Part shown: piece after piece, positions 8,232-16,803 of the stretch
Layout: each line of letters starts with the position of its first letter
Position numbering within the stretch: position 1 is the first letter of the stretch
NCBI GenBank assembly: GCA_028285545.1
Contig: JANQPA010000122.1
Span: forward strand, 98,927 to 162,926
Length of the DNA: 64,000 nucleotides
Source of the DNA: Saprospiraceae bacterium
Lineage (GTDB): Bacteria; Bacteroidota; Bacteroidia; Chitinophagales; Saprospiraceae
Reading direction: 5' to 3'
The notes under the pieces: generated by a model
Told to the model about the DNA's origin: nothing
The model's database searches: none
The model's input: only the letters and a program-made list of their open reading frames with translations
Position numbers and translations under genes: made by a program

Positions 8232-9059
8232 ATGCGAAAATTAATAGCACTACTGCTTGTCTTGGGTTTGGCAGTATTTTCTGGAAACGCATTATACGCG
8301 CAGGATTCTGATAACCAAGCTACTGAAGAACAAACGGAAGAAACGACTTCTGAAGAACAAACAGCTCCAGCTCCTCCTCCACCAGCGCAGGTGGATGATA
8401 CAGCTTCGTCTACAGCTAATTTGTCAGGTTACCAGTTGTTGAAAAAATATTTCATCGATGGTTCCTGGATCTTCATGAGTTTTGTATTGGTTTGTTTAAT
8501 TCTTGGTTTGGCATTTTGTATTGAGCGTATCCTAACCTTGAACATTGCTACCACCAACACGGACAAACTGTTAGCTCGCATTGATGAGAATTTAAAAAAT
8601 AATGACATCAATGGTGCAATGGAAGTTTGTAAGTCAACGCCTGGACCTACCGCCAGTATTCTTTATGAAGGACTTAAGAATGCGGATGACGGACCAGAAG
8701 CGGTTGAAAAAGCTGTTGTTTCTTATGGTAGCGTTCAAATGGGTCTTCTTGAGCGTGGACTGGTATGGATTTCTCTGTTTATCGCTATCGCACCGATGCT
8801 TGGTTTCATGGGTACGGTAATTGGTATGATTCAAGCATTTGACCGTATCGAAGCGGTGGGTGACCTTTCTCCATCAGTTGTTGCCGGTGGTATTAAAGTA
8901 GCCCTTTTGACTACGGTATTTGGTTTGATTACAGCGATTATTCTTCAAATTTTCTACAACTATATCGTGAATAAGATTGACGGTATCGTAAACAGAATGG
9001 AGGATGCTTCCATCGCCTTGGTTGATATCATGGCAGAGAATAACGTATTTAAAAACTAA
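8232..9059 (+). CDS. exbB: MotA/TolQ/ExbB proton channel family protein
   Basis: 275 aa from ATG 8232 (TTG 8226 is in frame but unlikely). An N-terminal signal sequence ends near ALYAQ and is followed by a Glu/Thr- and Pro-rich linker. Three transmembrane helices follow: about 75-97, and then the conserved pair of the MotA_ExbB domain around 175-245 (PMLGFMGTVIGMIQAF, ALLTTVFGLITAIILQIF). ExbB forms the pentameric proton channel in the inner membrane that energises TonB-dependent receptors. The next three genes supply a 4-TM protein and two ExbD subunits. Signal-bearing ExbB proteins are usual in Bacteroidota. Confidence 0.92.
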   Translation: MRKLIALLLVLGLAVFSGNALYAQDSDNQATEEQTEETTSEEQTAPAPPPPAQVDDTASSTANLSGYQLLKKYFIDGSWIFMSFVLVCLILGLAFCIERILTLNIATTNTDKLLARIDENLKNNDINGAMEVCKSTPGPTASILYEGLKNADDGPEAVEKAVVSYGSVQMGLLERGLVWISLFIAIAPMLGFMGTVIGMIQAFDRIEAVGDLSPSVVAGGIKVALLTTVFGLITAIILQIFYNYIVNKIDGIVNRMEDASIALVDIMAENNVFKN

Positions 9060-9075
9060 GAAGAAACCATAAATT

Positions 9076-9549
9076 ATGTATAATTTTCTAGTTAAAAACG
9101 GTCAGCTGGTCGCTTTTCTACTAGGTGTTGTCATCACTGTGATTTTTCTGATAAGTGTATTTTCAGGGATTGGTGAATTCAACATGTTAGCTGATGAAGA
9201 ACAGGATACCACTACTATTTTTGATTTTGGATTAAAAGCAACTGTTGCGTTAATTATCATAACTGCGGTTGCCATGCTTTTATTTGGCATCTATCATGTT
9301 GCTACTAATTTCAGATCATCTTTGAAAGGCATTATCGGCCTTGTAGTGTTGGTTATTGTTTTCTTCGTTACTTATTCCGCAGCTAGTGGTGAAGCAACAG
9401 GTGCTGTGGCTGAGGCCGCTGATAAAGCAGGTGGGCTTACCGCTGGTAACCTTAAGTTTATCAGTGGAGCTATTACGACCGCTTTGATTCTTATCGGGCT
9501 GGCAGCAGCTTCCTTTTTGCTTTCAGAAATTCGTAACATTTTTAAATAA
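9076..9549 (+). CDS. Four-helix membrane protein of the ExbB/ExbD operon
   Basis: 157 aa, with four predicted transmembrane segments at about 10-31 (LVAFLLGVVITVIFLISVF), 53-75, 83-102 and 130-150. There is a small Gly/Ala-rich loop between the third and fourth. No enzyme motif is seen and I do not recognise a named family. It begins 16 bp after exbB and ends 8 bp before exbD, so it is certainly in the operon. A role in assembling or regulating the energy-transducing complex is inferred from position only. Confidence 0.75.
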   Translation: MYNFLVKNGQLVAFLLGVVITVIFLISVFSGIGEFNMLADEEQDTTTIFDFGLKATVALIIITAVAMLLFGIYHVATNFRSSLKGIIGLVVLVIVFFVTYSAASGEATGAVAEAADKAGGLTAGNLKFISGAITTALILIGLAAASFLLSEIRNIFK

Positions 9550-9557
9550 TTGATGCT

Positions 9558-10112
9558 ATGGCTAAATCTAGGACCAGAGATAGGATGAAAAATGAGATCA
9601 ATGCCGGCTCTATGGCCGATATTGCCTTCTTATTATTAATATTCTTTCTCGTAACCACAACAATCGTGGAGGATAAGGGGATAACCGTTAAACTCCCACC
9701 ATGGTCTGAAGAAGAACCTGACATTACCAGACTTAAAGAGCGTAACGTATATGCTGTTTTGGTAAATGCTCAAAACCAATTATTAGTCCGTGGCGAACCT
9801 ATGCGTATTCAAGATTTAATGGAAAATGCGAAGGAATTTATCTCCAATCCGCAAAAAAGATCGGATCTGGCAGAGAAACCTACAAAAGCCATTATTTCAT
9901 TAAAAAACGATAGGGGTACAAATTATGATACTTATTTGAGGGTTTATAATGAGCTAAAAGCAGCTTATAATGAACTTTGGGATGAGTTAGCGCGCAGGAA
10001 ATTCGGAGTTCCTTATAGTGATGACTTGCCTCTGGCATACCGCAAAGCTATAAAAGGCGAAATTCCATTTGTACTTTCCGAGGCAGAACCAACAAACTTT
10101 GGTGAAGAATAA
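9558..10112 (+). CDS. exbD: ExbD/TolR biopolymer transport protein (first copy)
   Basis: 184 aa. A short cytoplasmic tail leads into one transmembrane helix (about 18-38, GSMADIAFLLLIFFLVTTTI). This carries the conserved Asp (SMADIAF) that takes part in proton translocation. A periplasmic domain follows, with extra Bacteroidota-type length at the C-terminus. It couples proton flow through ExbB to TonB. It is 98 bp upstream of a second exbD, and the two probably form heteromeric pairs in the ExbB pore (inference). Confidence 0.92.
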   Translation: MAKSRTRDRMKNEINAGSMADIAFLLLIFFLVTTTIVEDKGITVKLPPWSEEEPDITRLKERNVYAVLVNAQNQLLVRGEPMRIQDLMENAKEFISNPQKRSDLAEKPTKAIISLKNDRGTNYDTYLRVYNELKAAYNELWDELARRKFGVPYSDDLPLAYRKAIKGEIPFVLSEAEPTNFGEE

Positions 10113-10210
10113 CGGACTTATTCTTCGGACCTTTATGTCCATTGTCAGAAAACTACCGCTATTTCTTTACCTGCATCATTTTTTAAATAGATGCTTTAAA
10201 AAAGAGAATT

Positions 10211-10681
10211 ATGTCAAAGTTTAGCAAAAAAAGAGGGAAAGCTTCTCCGGAGGTCTCAACAGCCTCCTTGCCAGACATTATCTTCATGTTACTCTTCTTC
10301 TTTATGGTTGTAACTGTATTAAGAGATGCTGAATTGAAGGTAAAGGTTAGCACTCCTTTCGCAAGTGAGCTGACTAAATTGGAGGAGAAGTCCTTGGTTA
10401 ATTACCTCTATATAGGTAGACCTGTAAAAAAATATCAAAACCTATATGGTACAAAGCCACGTATCCAGCTTGGTGACAAGTTTTCTACTGTGGCTGATAT
10501 TCCGCTCTTTCTTGAAAAACACAAAGTAAAAGTTCCTGAAGCTAAAAGACCTAAAATTACTTCTTCCCTTCGTGTTGATGGCGATGTAACTATGGGTATC
10601 GTTCAGGACGTAAAAACTGAGTTAAGAAAGTCCGGACAATTAAAAGTTAACTATTCGGCTAAGAAGGATCCTAATAGCTAG
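10211..10681 (+). CDS. exbD: ExbD/TolR biopolymer transport protein (second copy)
   Basis: 156 aa. The signature helix is at about 18-40 (STASLPDIIFMLLFFFMVVTVL), with the proton-relay Asp in LPDIIF. The periplasmic domain is shorter than in the first copy and clearly diverged from it. ExbB-ExbD-ExbD sets are standard in this phylum. The operon ends at the terminator at 10795-10829. Confidence 0.92.
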   Translation: MSKFSKKRGKASPEVSTASLPDIIFMLLFFFMVVTVLRDAELKVKVSTPFASELTKLEEKSLVNYLYIGRPVKKYQNLYGTKPRIQLGDKFSTVADIPLFLEKHKVKVPEAKRPKITSSLRVDGDVTMGIVQDVKTELRKSGQLKVNYSAKKDPNS

Positions 10682-10794
10682 GATTGCTTTCTGGTGATTG
10701 AGCTTTATCCAGGCCTCCCTTAAAATTGTGAGCGCCTATTTATCTCTTCACTAGTTCTTCGTGAAGGCTTTCGCCGCTAATTATTTGTTATTTT

Positions 10795-10829
10795 AGAGAG
10801 GGTAAAAAACATTGTTTTTTACCCTCTCT
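10795..10829. terminator. Bidirectional terminator between exbD and the DUF4293 gene
   Basis: A perfect 16-bp stem: AGAGAGGGTAAAAAAC (10795-10810) and GTTTTTTACCCTCTCT (10814-10829) around ATT. A/T runs on both sides serve the convergent genes ending at 10681 and 10841. Confidence 0.85.
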
Positions 10830-10840
10830 AATTTTTGCTG

Positions 10841-11275
10841 CTATCTCAACCTGTCCATCGACTGAACCAAATTCTCATCTTTTTTGATATATCTATTGGC
10901 CAAAATGGTTAAAATAATGCCGGCTAAAGGCAGAAAAGTTCCCAGGCCTAAACTTAAGCTATTTATCGGTATGGATGCCTTGATGAATAACAAATATGCG
11001 GCAAAGATTATTCCCGCTACTATAAAAAATAAACTTACCCTGGATATTTTTATTTGAAGGCCTCTGTTTTTAAATAAAAATATGGCAATCAATGATAATG
11101 CACCTGCTACTGCAAATGCAGCCATTAAACCAACATGATCATTCAAAGCAAAAGCTCCATCTGCCAATAATTCTGTCTGAGCAGAATCAGTAGCACTGGC
11201 AAAAGGTAGCCCAAATAATCCCAGGGATGCTCCTGAAGCCAGCAATAAGAAAATAGTTTGAATTCTTTGTATCAT
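10841..11275 (-). CDS. DUF4293 family membrane protein
   Basis: 144 aa. It opens with MIQRIQTIFLLLAS, the signature start of DUF4293, and has four hydrophobic segments at about 7-25, 47-66, 78-96 and 103-123. It ends in a short charged tail. The family is restricted to Bacteroidota, lies in the inner membrane, and has no known function. A CAAAGATA at 11307-11314 gives a minus-strand TATCTTTG -7 box 32 bp upstream of the start. No neighbour clearly shares its transcript. Confidence 0.8.
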   Translation of the reverse strand: MIQRIQTIFLLLASGASLGLFGLPFASATDSAQTELLADGAFALNDHVGLMAAFAVAGALSLIAIFLFKNRGLQIKISRVSLFFIVAGIIFAAYLLFIKASIPINSLSLGLGTFLPLAGIILTILANRYIKKDENLVQSMDRLR

Positions 11276-11375
11276 ATTTTTGATTTAAGAATTTGCGAAT
11301 AGGCAACAAAGATAAGTACATTCTACCTTTGATCATCTTAAATTTCGATTAATATCCCTGAATCCAATATTGCTG

Positions 11376-12914
11376 TTATTTTAGTATAGCCGCCGCCGCC
11401 ATACTCCCCGGAGCACAAGTTATACCCCCTCCAGGATGGGAGCCACTACCACATAAGTACAAACCATTAACCGGAGTAGAATAACTCAGACATGCTGGAA
11501 TAGGCCGCGTAATCAATTGATCTACAAAATGCTCTCCATGATAAATATGTCCTTCAGTGAGCGTATATCTTTGCTCAAAATCCTCGGGAGAGAGAATTTC
11601 CATCCCTTCCACTGACTTTTTGATTCCTGGTGAATATATTTCTAAGATGTTTAGAACATCCTCTCCCAACTTGTTTTTTGCTGCCTCTGACCAACCCTCT
11701 GCAAAATCGTAGGGGATATGATGAACCAATACCGAAACAACACTGTGCCCTTCAGGTGCCAAAGAGGAATCTGTAGCAGTTGGAATATGTATGTCTAAAA
11801 ATGGATTGCTGGTTGCCTCTTTATATTTAACTGGATCAAAGGCTTTTTCCATCTCATTAAAATTATTCCCCGTGCGAGCATATTCAATGTTCTGTCCATT
11901 CAATTCTACGATTTTATTTACTGCTAAATTCACCTTAGCAGTAGTTCCTCTGCTCCGAATTTTGCTGATCCAAAAATCGAGCTCATAGTCAATTTCAAAA
12001 TCGTCAAAAAGATTTAAAAAAGTTTCTTTAGGTGTGCAGGAAGCAGCTACCTTAGAAGCATAAATTTCTTCACCACCTTTCAATCGAACACCCTTGATAC
12101 TGCCACTTTCTTCTAGCACAATTTTTTCTACTTCTGCAGACGTTCTGATGGTAACACCTGCTGCTGTAGCAGCTTTTTCCAAAGCATTGATCAGTGCCTG
12201 GGGGCCTCCTTTAATATGATTCCTGGAAGCACATTCCCATAATAATAGATTAATAGTTGAATAGGCAGATCTCGGAGCCGCATAAGATCCATATAAGGCT
12301 GGGGCAGCCAATCCTGCCTTGAGAAAGTCAGTTTCAAATTTTTCATCTAAAAAATCCGCTACAGACATAGGGGCGACCTTGAGTAACTCCATCATGGTCT
12401 TATTACCTAAACCTTTAAGTTTTAGTCCCTTTTTGGCCAATACCACCAGGCTTGCCATTGTTAAATTATCAACATTAATATTCGGTGGTGGATTATCCAT
12501 CAAATCATTGATAACTCTACTTATCTTATTGAGAAAATCCTTGTAATCTTTATAAGCCTGAGCATCCTTTTGTGAAAACTTAGCAATACTAGCCGATGTA
12601 GCATTTTCGTCAGCTTTTATCGTTACATGCTTTCCACTGCTGGAAAGTATTGTAACATCTGCTCGTTCATTGAGGAATTCCAAACCATATTTTTCAAGCT
12701 GTAGTTCTTTAATAACATCCTGTCGAACACCACTGGTGTCATGTAATAGCCCGCTGGTAAAATAACCAGGATGAAATTCTTCTCCAGCTGCTATTCCTCC
12801 CAATACATTTCTTTTCTCCACCAGCAGTACTTTTTTACCTTTTTTAGCTAAAATGGTAGCAGTTGTCAAGCCATTATGTCCTCCTCCTATAATAATTATA
12901 TCGTAATTTTTCAT
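11376..12914 (-). CDS. NAD(P)/FAD-dependent oxidoreductase, PYROXD2/phytoene desaturase-like (copy A)
   Basis: 512 aa. The N-terminal dinucleotide fold is YDIIIIGGGHNGLTTATILAKKGKKVLLVEKR, with the GxGxxG-type GGGHNG motif at about 8-13. The C-terminal FAD-closing segment is GLYLCGSGSHPGGGITCAPG. Both ends are typical of the amine-oxidase/phytoene-desaturase superfamily, closest in look to PYROXD2-like proteins, whose substrates are unknown. It overlaps the upstream paralogue by 4 bp (ATGA), so the two are translationally coupled. The pair shares only the family framework, so the duplication is old. Carotenoid synthesis is unlikely: no phytoene synthase, cyclase or hydroxylase is nearby. The partner GcvT-like gene suggests one-carbon or methylamine chemistry. 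Confidence 0.85.
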   Translation of the reverse strand: MKNYDIIIIGGGHNGLTTATILAKKGKKVLLVEKRNVLGGIAAGEEFHPGYFTSGLLHDTSGVRQDVIKELQLEKYGLEFLNERADVTILSSSGKHVTIKADENATSASIAKFSQKDAQAYKDYKDFLNKISRVINDLMDNPPPNINVDNLTMASLVVLAKKGLKLKGLGNKTMMELLKVAPMSVADFLDEKFETDFLKAGLAAPALYGSYAAPRSAYSTINLLLWECASRNHIKGGPQALINALEKAATAAGVTIRTSAEVEKIVLEESGSIKGVRLKGGEEIYASKVAASCTPKETFLNLFDDFEIDYELDFWISKIRSRGTTAKVNLAVNKIVELNGQNIEYARTGNNFNEMEKAFDPVKYKEATSNPFLDIHIPTATDSSLAPEGHSVVSVLVHHIPYDFAEGWSEAAKNKLGEDVLNILEIYSPGIKKSVEGMEILSPEDFEQRYTLTEGHIYHGEHFVDQLITRPIPACLSYSTPVNGLYLCGSGSHPGGGITCAPGSMAAAAILK

Positions 12915-14503
12915 ATTGCTCTTTCATTTAAGATTAATTTGGCAGAAAGCTCACCTCCGGAACCCATTATTCCTCCTCCCGGATGAGTACCCGAACCCGA
13001 CATCCACAAATTCTTAATAGGAGTTTTATATTTGGCATAACCGGAAATCGGCCGTTGAAATAAGAGCTGCTCCAAAGTAAGTTCTCCTTGAAAAATATTC
13101 CCCTCTGTTAATCCAAAAGTTTCCTGCAAATCCCAGGGGGTAATTACTTGCCTGTGTTCCACCAAACTATCTATATCCGGAACATATTCTTTAATGGTTT
13201 CCTGGACAGCATCACCAAATTTTTCAGAAAGTTTAGGCCAGTATTCTGGTCCCTCCTTGATATCGTACGGTGCATATTGAACAAAACATGACATGACATG
13301 CTTGCCTGGAGGGGCCAGGGTAGGATCTGTTAGAGAAGGAACAACTATGTTGATATAGGGCCTTTCTGAAAATTCTCCGTATTTAGCCTGATCAAATGCT
13401 CGTTCTACATAATCTACATTAGGTACCACAGCAATATCTCCTTTCATAAAATCCAGGCCTTCTCGCTTTTTGCAGAAATTAGGAACTCCACTTAGGGCAA
13501 AATTGACCTTACCAGAGCTGCCTCGCAATTTATATCTTTTAATCTCAGCCGTTATTTCCGGATCCAGATGCTTTTCCCCAATCATCTTCAAATAGGTTCG
13601 GTTAGGATCCAGATTAGAAACCACTATTTTGGAGTCAATTTCATCACCATTGGCCAAGACTACTCCAGTAGCCTGTCCATTTTTTATTTTGACATGAGCC
13701 ACATTGGCATTGGTTCTGATTTCGGCTCCAAAACTTTTCGCTGCATTTGCACAAGCCATGCTTACTCCGCCGGTCCCGCCTTTGGAAAATCCCCAGGAGC
13801 GAAAGGCTCCATCCAATTCACCCATGTAATGATGTAAAAGAACATAAGCCGTGCCAGGGGAACGAACACCCAAAAATGTACCAATTATTCCACTAACAGA
13901 CATAGGCCCCTTCAAAATCTCCGATTCAAACCATAGATCCAAAAAATCTGCACTACTCATAGTGAGCAATTTGGTATTCATATGTAATAACTCAGGCCCT
14001 AGGTTTTTGAAAACCTTTCCCATCCGTAAAAGAGAAGAAAGCTCTTTGGGGTTTATGGAAGCCACATCAGGTGCAGGATGATCAATAACTTCCTTGGCAA
14101 ATTTGGCCATGTGAGTCATTACCTTACTAAATTCACCATAAACTTCTGAGTCCTTCTTGCTGAATCTGGCTATTTCCCTTCGAGATCGTGAGGCATCTCC
14201 CCAACGACATAAGCCCAAATCTCCATCCGGTAATGGTTGAAAGGAAGCATCCATAGGAATGATGTTATACCCATGTTTTACGAGGTCCAACTCCCTGATA
14301 ATGTGGGGGCGAAATAAGCTAACTACATAACTGCAGACTGAAAAAGTAAACCCAGGAAAAACTTCCTCTGAAACGGCAGCTCCTCCAAGGACATGTCTTT
14401 TTTCTAAAACCAAAACTTTCCTGCCTGCTTTAGCCAAATAGGCTGCATTGATCAATCCGTTATGGCCACCTCCAATTATTATTGCATCATATTTTGTACT
14501 CAT
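12911..14503 (-). CDS. NAD(P)/FAD-dependent oxidoreductase, PYROXD2/phytoene desaturase-like (copy B)
   Basis: 530 aa. The FAD motif is IIIGGGHNGLINAAYLAKAG (about 7-26), and the family block EKRHVLGGAAVSEE follows. The C-terminal FAD motif is NLWMSGSGTHPGGGIMGSGGELSAKLIL. It lies 4 bp downstream of the GcvT-like gene and overlaps copy A by 4 bp. The tight spacing means all three are made together. Two diverged flavoproteins in one operon could form a heterodimer or act in sequence on one substrate (inference). The FAD-binding call is firm; the substrate is unknown. Confidence 0.85.
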   Translation of the reverse strand: MSTKYDAIIIGGGHNGLINAAYLAKAGRKVLVLEKRHVLGGAAVSEEVFPGFTFSVCSYVVSLFRPHIIRELDLVKHGYNIIPMDASFQPLPDGDLGLCRWGDASRSRREIARFSKKDSEVYGEFSKVMTHMAKFAKEVIDHPAPDVASINPKELSSLLRMGKVFKNLGPELLHMNTKLLTMSSADFLDLWFESEILKGPMSVSGIIGTFLGVRSPGTAYVLLHHYMGELDGAFRSWGFSKGGTGGVSMACANAAKSFGAEIRTNANVAHVKIKNGQATGVVLANGDEIDSKIVVSNLDPNRTYLKMIGEKHLDPEITAEIKRYKLRGSSGKVNFALSGVPNFCKKREGLDFMKGDIAVVPNVDYVERAFDQAKYGEFSERPYINIVVPSLTDPTLAPPGKHVMSCFVQYAPYDIKEGPEYWPKLSEKFGDAVQETIKEYVPDIDSLVEHRQVITPWDLQETFGLTEGNIFQGELTLEQLLFQRPISGYAKYKTPIKNLWMSGSGTHPGGGIMGSGGELSAKLILNERAI

Positions 14504-14507
14504 TATT

Positions 14508-15716
14508 TTATTTTTTTAGGACTGATCTTTTTCTTTTTGGGTTAAAAAATTGAGGTTTCCCAACAATTGCTCTAACCGCTTTCCTTTGATGTTCGACAGT
14601 TACTTCAAAATTTACTTCGGTTCCAGGATCCGCATAATCGATTTCAATGGTAGCAAGAGCAATATTCTTTTTCAGAGAAGGAGACCAGGTTCCACTGGTT
14701 GCATATCCTATTTGTTTGGATCTAGACTGCTTGTGATAAATAGGAATAGAACGACGCCAGGCACCATTTTCGGTGTGTGGAGGAAGCCCATGTTTATAAT
14801 ATAAGGCTTCCAAATCTGGCCAGTTGATATCTATACCTACTGTAGCCCACCGTGATCCATTTTTCTTTTCTTCCTTTAATGCTCTTTGTCCCATGAATGG
14901 ATCTCGTTCAAGATTGACCATCCAGCCTAATCCAAGTTCATAAGGAGTACTCATTTGTTCGGGGATTAAAGCATGCAATGAACTATGGTAATCAACTCCA
15001 TTCATAACTAGTCCAGCTTCTATTCTGGCAATGTCAAGGGCTTTGATTCCTGCCATTCTAATATTATAGTGTTGGCCAGCCTCCCAAATCGCATCGAACA
15101 ATTTTAGAGCATCTTCATTTCTGACCCAAAGTTCATATCCCAGATCCCCAGTGTATCCCGTTCGCGAAATCTTGAATTCAAAACCATCAGCTTTGGCACT
15201 ACTGGTCCAGAAAAACTTTAGGCTATCCAAATCAGCATCACACATATTTTTTAGTATATCTCTTGAGGTGGGCCCCTGGAGGGCAAGAGCACCATAACTG
15301 TCTGTGAGATCTTCAATCTGTACATCCAATCTTTTTACCAATCTGGAAAACCAGGAATAAGAAGGATCTGCTGCTGTCACAAAATATTCTTGTTCCCCAA
15401 AACGCATTACGGTACCATCATCAACTACCATCCCACGATCATCACACCAGCAGCAATAGGTAGCCTGGTTTATTTTCAACTTGTTGATGTCTTTAACCAT
15501 AATTCGGGTAAGAAATTTGGCAGCATCTTTTCCAGTTACCCTATATTTAAAAAGGGGGGTAACATCAACCAGGCCAGCAGAATTGCGGAAGGCAAAATAT
15601 TCAAAGTCATTCACTACATTATAGGAGTTTGCAGCAAAATACCCTCCCCAATCCTTCCAGTCAAGGCTTTTGTTATGCTCTGAGGTCCTGGGATGAAAAG
15701 GAGTTTCTATTGGCAT
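14508..15716 (-). CDS. GcvT/DmdA-like folate-dependent aminomethyltransferase family protein
   Basis: 402 aa. It has the T-protein fold: the first folate-binding domain has YCCWCDDRGMVVDDGTVMRF with the conserved Asp pair (around residues 85-105), then ISRTGYTGDLGYELWV and GIKALDIARIEAGL. A C-terminal GCV_T_C-like barrel ends the protein. Relatives move a methyl or methylene group to tetrahydrofolate: GcvT from glycine, DmdA from DMSP, or domains of dimethylglycine/sarcosine oxidases. No gcvH or gcvP is nearby, so it is probably not the glycine cleavage T-protein. It is first in the operon with the two flavoproteins, so oxidation plus one-carbon transfer from an N- or S-methyl compound is the likely theme (inference). 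Confidence 0.85.
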   Translation of the reverse strand: MPIETPFHPRTSEHNKSLDWKDWGGYFAANSYNVVNDFEYFAFRNSAGLVDVTPLFKYRVTGKDAAKFLTRIMVKDINKLKINQATYCCWCDDRGMVVDDGTVMRFGEQEYFVTAADPSYSWFSRLVKRLDVQIEDLTDSYGALALQGPTSRDILKNMCDADLDSLKFFWTSSAKADGFEFKISRTGYTGDLGYELWVRNEDALKLFDAIWEAGQHYNIRMAGIKALDIARIEAGLVMNGVDYHSSLHALIPEQMSTPYELGLGWMVNLERDPFMGQRALKEEKKNGSRWATVGIDINWPDLEALYYKHGLPPHTENGAWRRSIPIYHKQSRSKQIGYATSGTWSPSLKKNIALATIEIDYADPGTEVNFEVTVEHQRKAVRAIVGKPQFFNPKRKRSVLKK

Positions 15717-15914
15717 AATATCATATTGTAAAGAGATCTAAAATGAAATGAAAAACAAATTTGTGAGACCCCTAATTGGATCACTCAATGGTAAAATTAT
15801 TCCAAGAAATTTATGGAGAATATTAAAGAAAATGAGAATTTCGACAGCTTATAAGCCAGGAATTAACACCCAAGGCATTTCGGTAAGATTGACTATTTTT
15901 TTTATCCTCATATG

Positions 15915-16077
15915 AGAAGCTGTTAAAATATTATCCTTCAGTTTTGTTATGGCCATTTTTGTGCTACTTTTTATTACCAAAATCCTCATTTAGCGCTGCT
16001 AAACTTCGGTTTTGACACCTCAACTAGCACAAAAATGGTTTATAACAATTTCTGAAAACCAAATTTTAACAGCTTCT
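15915..16077. repeat. 163-bp imperfect palindrome (cruciform/MITE-like element)
   Basis: Terminal 15-bp perfect inverted repeats, AGAAGCTGTTAAAAT (15915-15929) and ATTTTAACAGCTTCT (16063-16077). Inside are further matched arms: TTGTTAT (15944-15950) with ATAACAA (16042-16048), CCATTTTTGTGCTA (15953-15966) with TAGCACAAAAATGG (16025-16038), and a central TTTAGC-GCT-GCTAAA. It fills the divergent spacer between the GcvT-like operon and the GNAT gene. It has no coding content and no family resemblance to the elements at 20.8 and 63.2 kb. Confidence 0.75.
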
Positions 16078-16148
16078 AACAAAGATGCAAATTATTGTGG
16101 AGCTACAAAAAAGAACTTAGATTTAAATTTGAACTTCAATTAAGGATA

Positions 16149-16775
16149 ATGAAGAAAACAGCACCTTTTGATTTTTCCAAAAAATATATTCTTGAAAATG
16201 ACTTTATTCAATTAAGTCCTTTAAATATAGAACACATTCCTAAATTATTGGCTTCAGCGGATGACCCAGAGATCTGGACACATTTTTTTGAAAATGGCTG
16301 TGGTTTTGATAATCTTAGTAAATATGTTCATAGAGCCATTGAAAACCGGAATAGCGCAAAAGAATATCCCTTTGTTGTTTATGATAAGATTCAGGGTTTA
16401 TATGCTGGTATGACCAGGATTTATGAAGTTATTCCAGAATTGGGCAATTTAAAAATTGGCCATACCTGGATTGGTAAACAATTTCACGGTACAGGTTTAA
16501 ACAAAAATTGCAAATACTTGCTTTTTGAATTTGTTTTCGAAACACTAGGTATGTCGAGAATCGGCTTTGGAGCTAGTGCAGAAAATATCATAAGTATAAA
16601 AGCTATGGAAAGTGTGGGATGTAAACAAGAAGGTATGCTACGCAGCTTTAGTCCAAAACCAGATGGGACAGGTCGAATGGATATTATCTTGTTAAGTATA
16701 CTGAAGGAAGAATGGAATAATAAAGTGAAATTTAAATTAAAAAAGAAATTAAGGTCTTATAAACCAGGCAAATAA
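16149..16775 (+). CDS. GNAT-family N-acetyltransferase (RimJ/RimL-like)
   Basis: 208 aa from ATG 16149 (the frame extends upstream to 16095, but there is an AAGGA-like ribosome site just before 16149). The layout is that of Acetyltransf_3: FIQLSPLNIEHIPKLL near the start, a central HTWIGKQFHGTGLNKNCKYLLFEFVFE containing the acetyl-CoA loop, and a late AENIISIKAMESVGCKQEGMLR. Such proteins acetylate ribosomal-protein N-termini, small amines or antibiotics, and the target cannot be read here. Its basic tail (KFKLKKKLRSYK) is unremarkable. It lies 28 bp upstream of the DUF3179 gene. Confidence 0.85.
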   Translation: MKKTAPFDFSKKYILENDFIQLSPLNIEHIPKLLASADDPEIWTHFFENGCGFDNLSKYVHRAIENRNSAKEYPFVVYDKIQGLYAGMTRIYEVIPELGNLKIGHTWIGKQFHGTGLNKNCKYLLFEFVFETLGMSRIGFGASAENIISIKAMESVGCKQEGMLRSFSPKPDGTGRMDIILLSILKEEWNNKVKFKLKKKLRSYKPGK

Positions 16776-16803
16776 TAGAATTTATTCATTTATAATCTTA
16801 GCA

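Noticed and set aside
11376..14503. Carotenoid biosynthesis pair
   Set aside because: The two phytoene-desaturase-like proteins lack crtB, crtY or crtZ neighbours and sit with a GcvT-like gene.
14508..15716. Glycine cleavage T-protein (gcvT proper)
   Set aside because: No gcvH/gcvP near, and the partners are flavoproteins; the GcvT fold alone is not enough.
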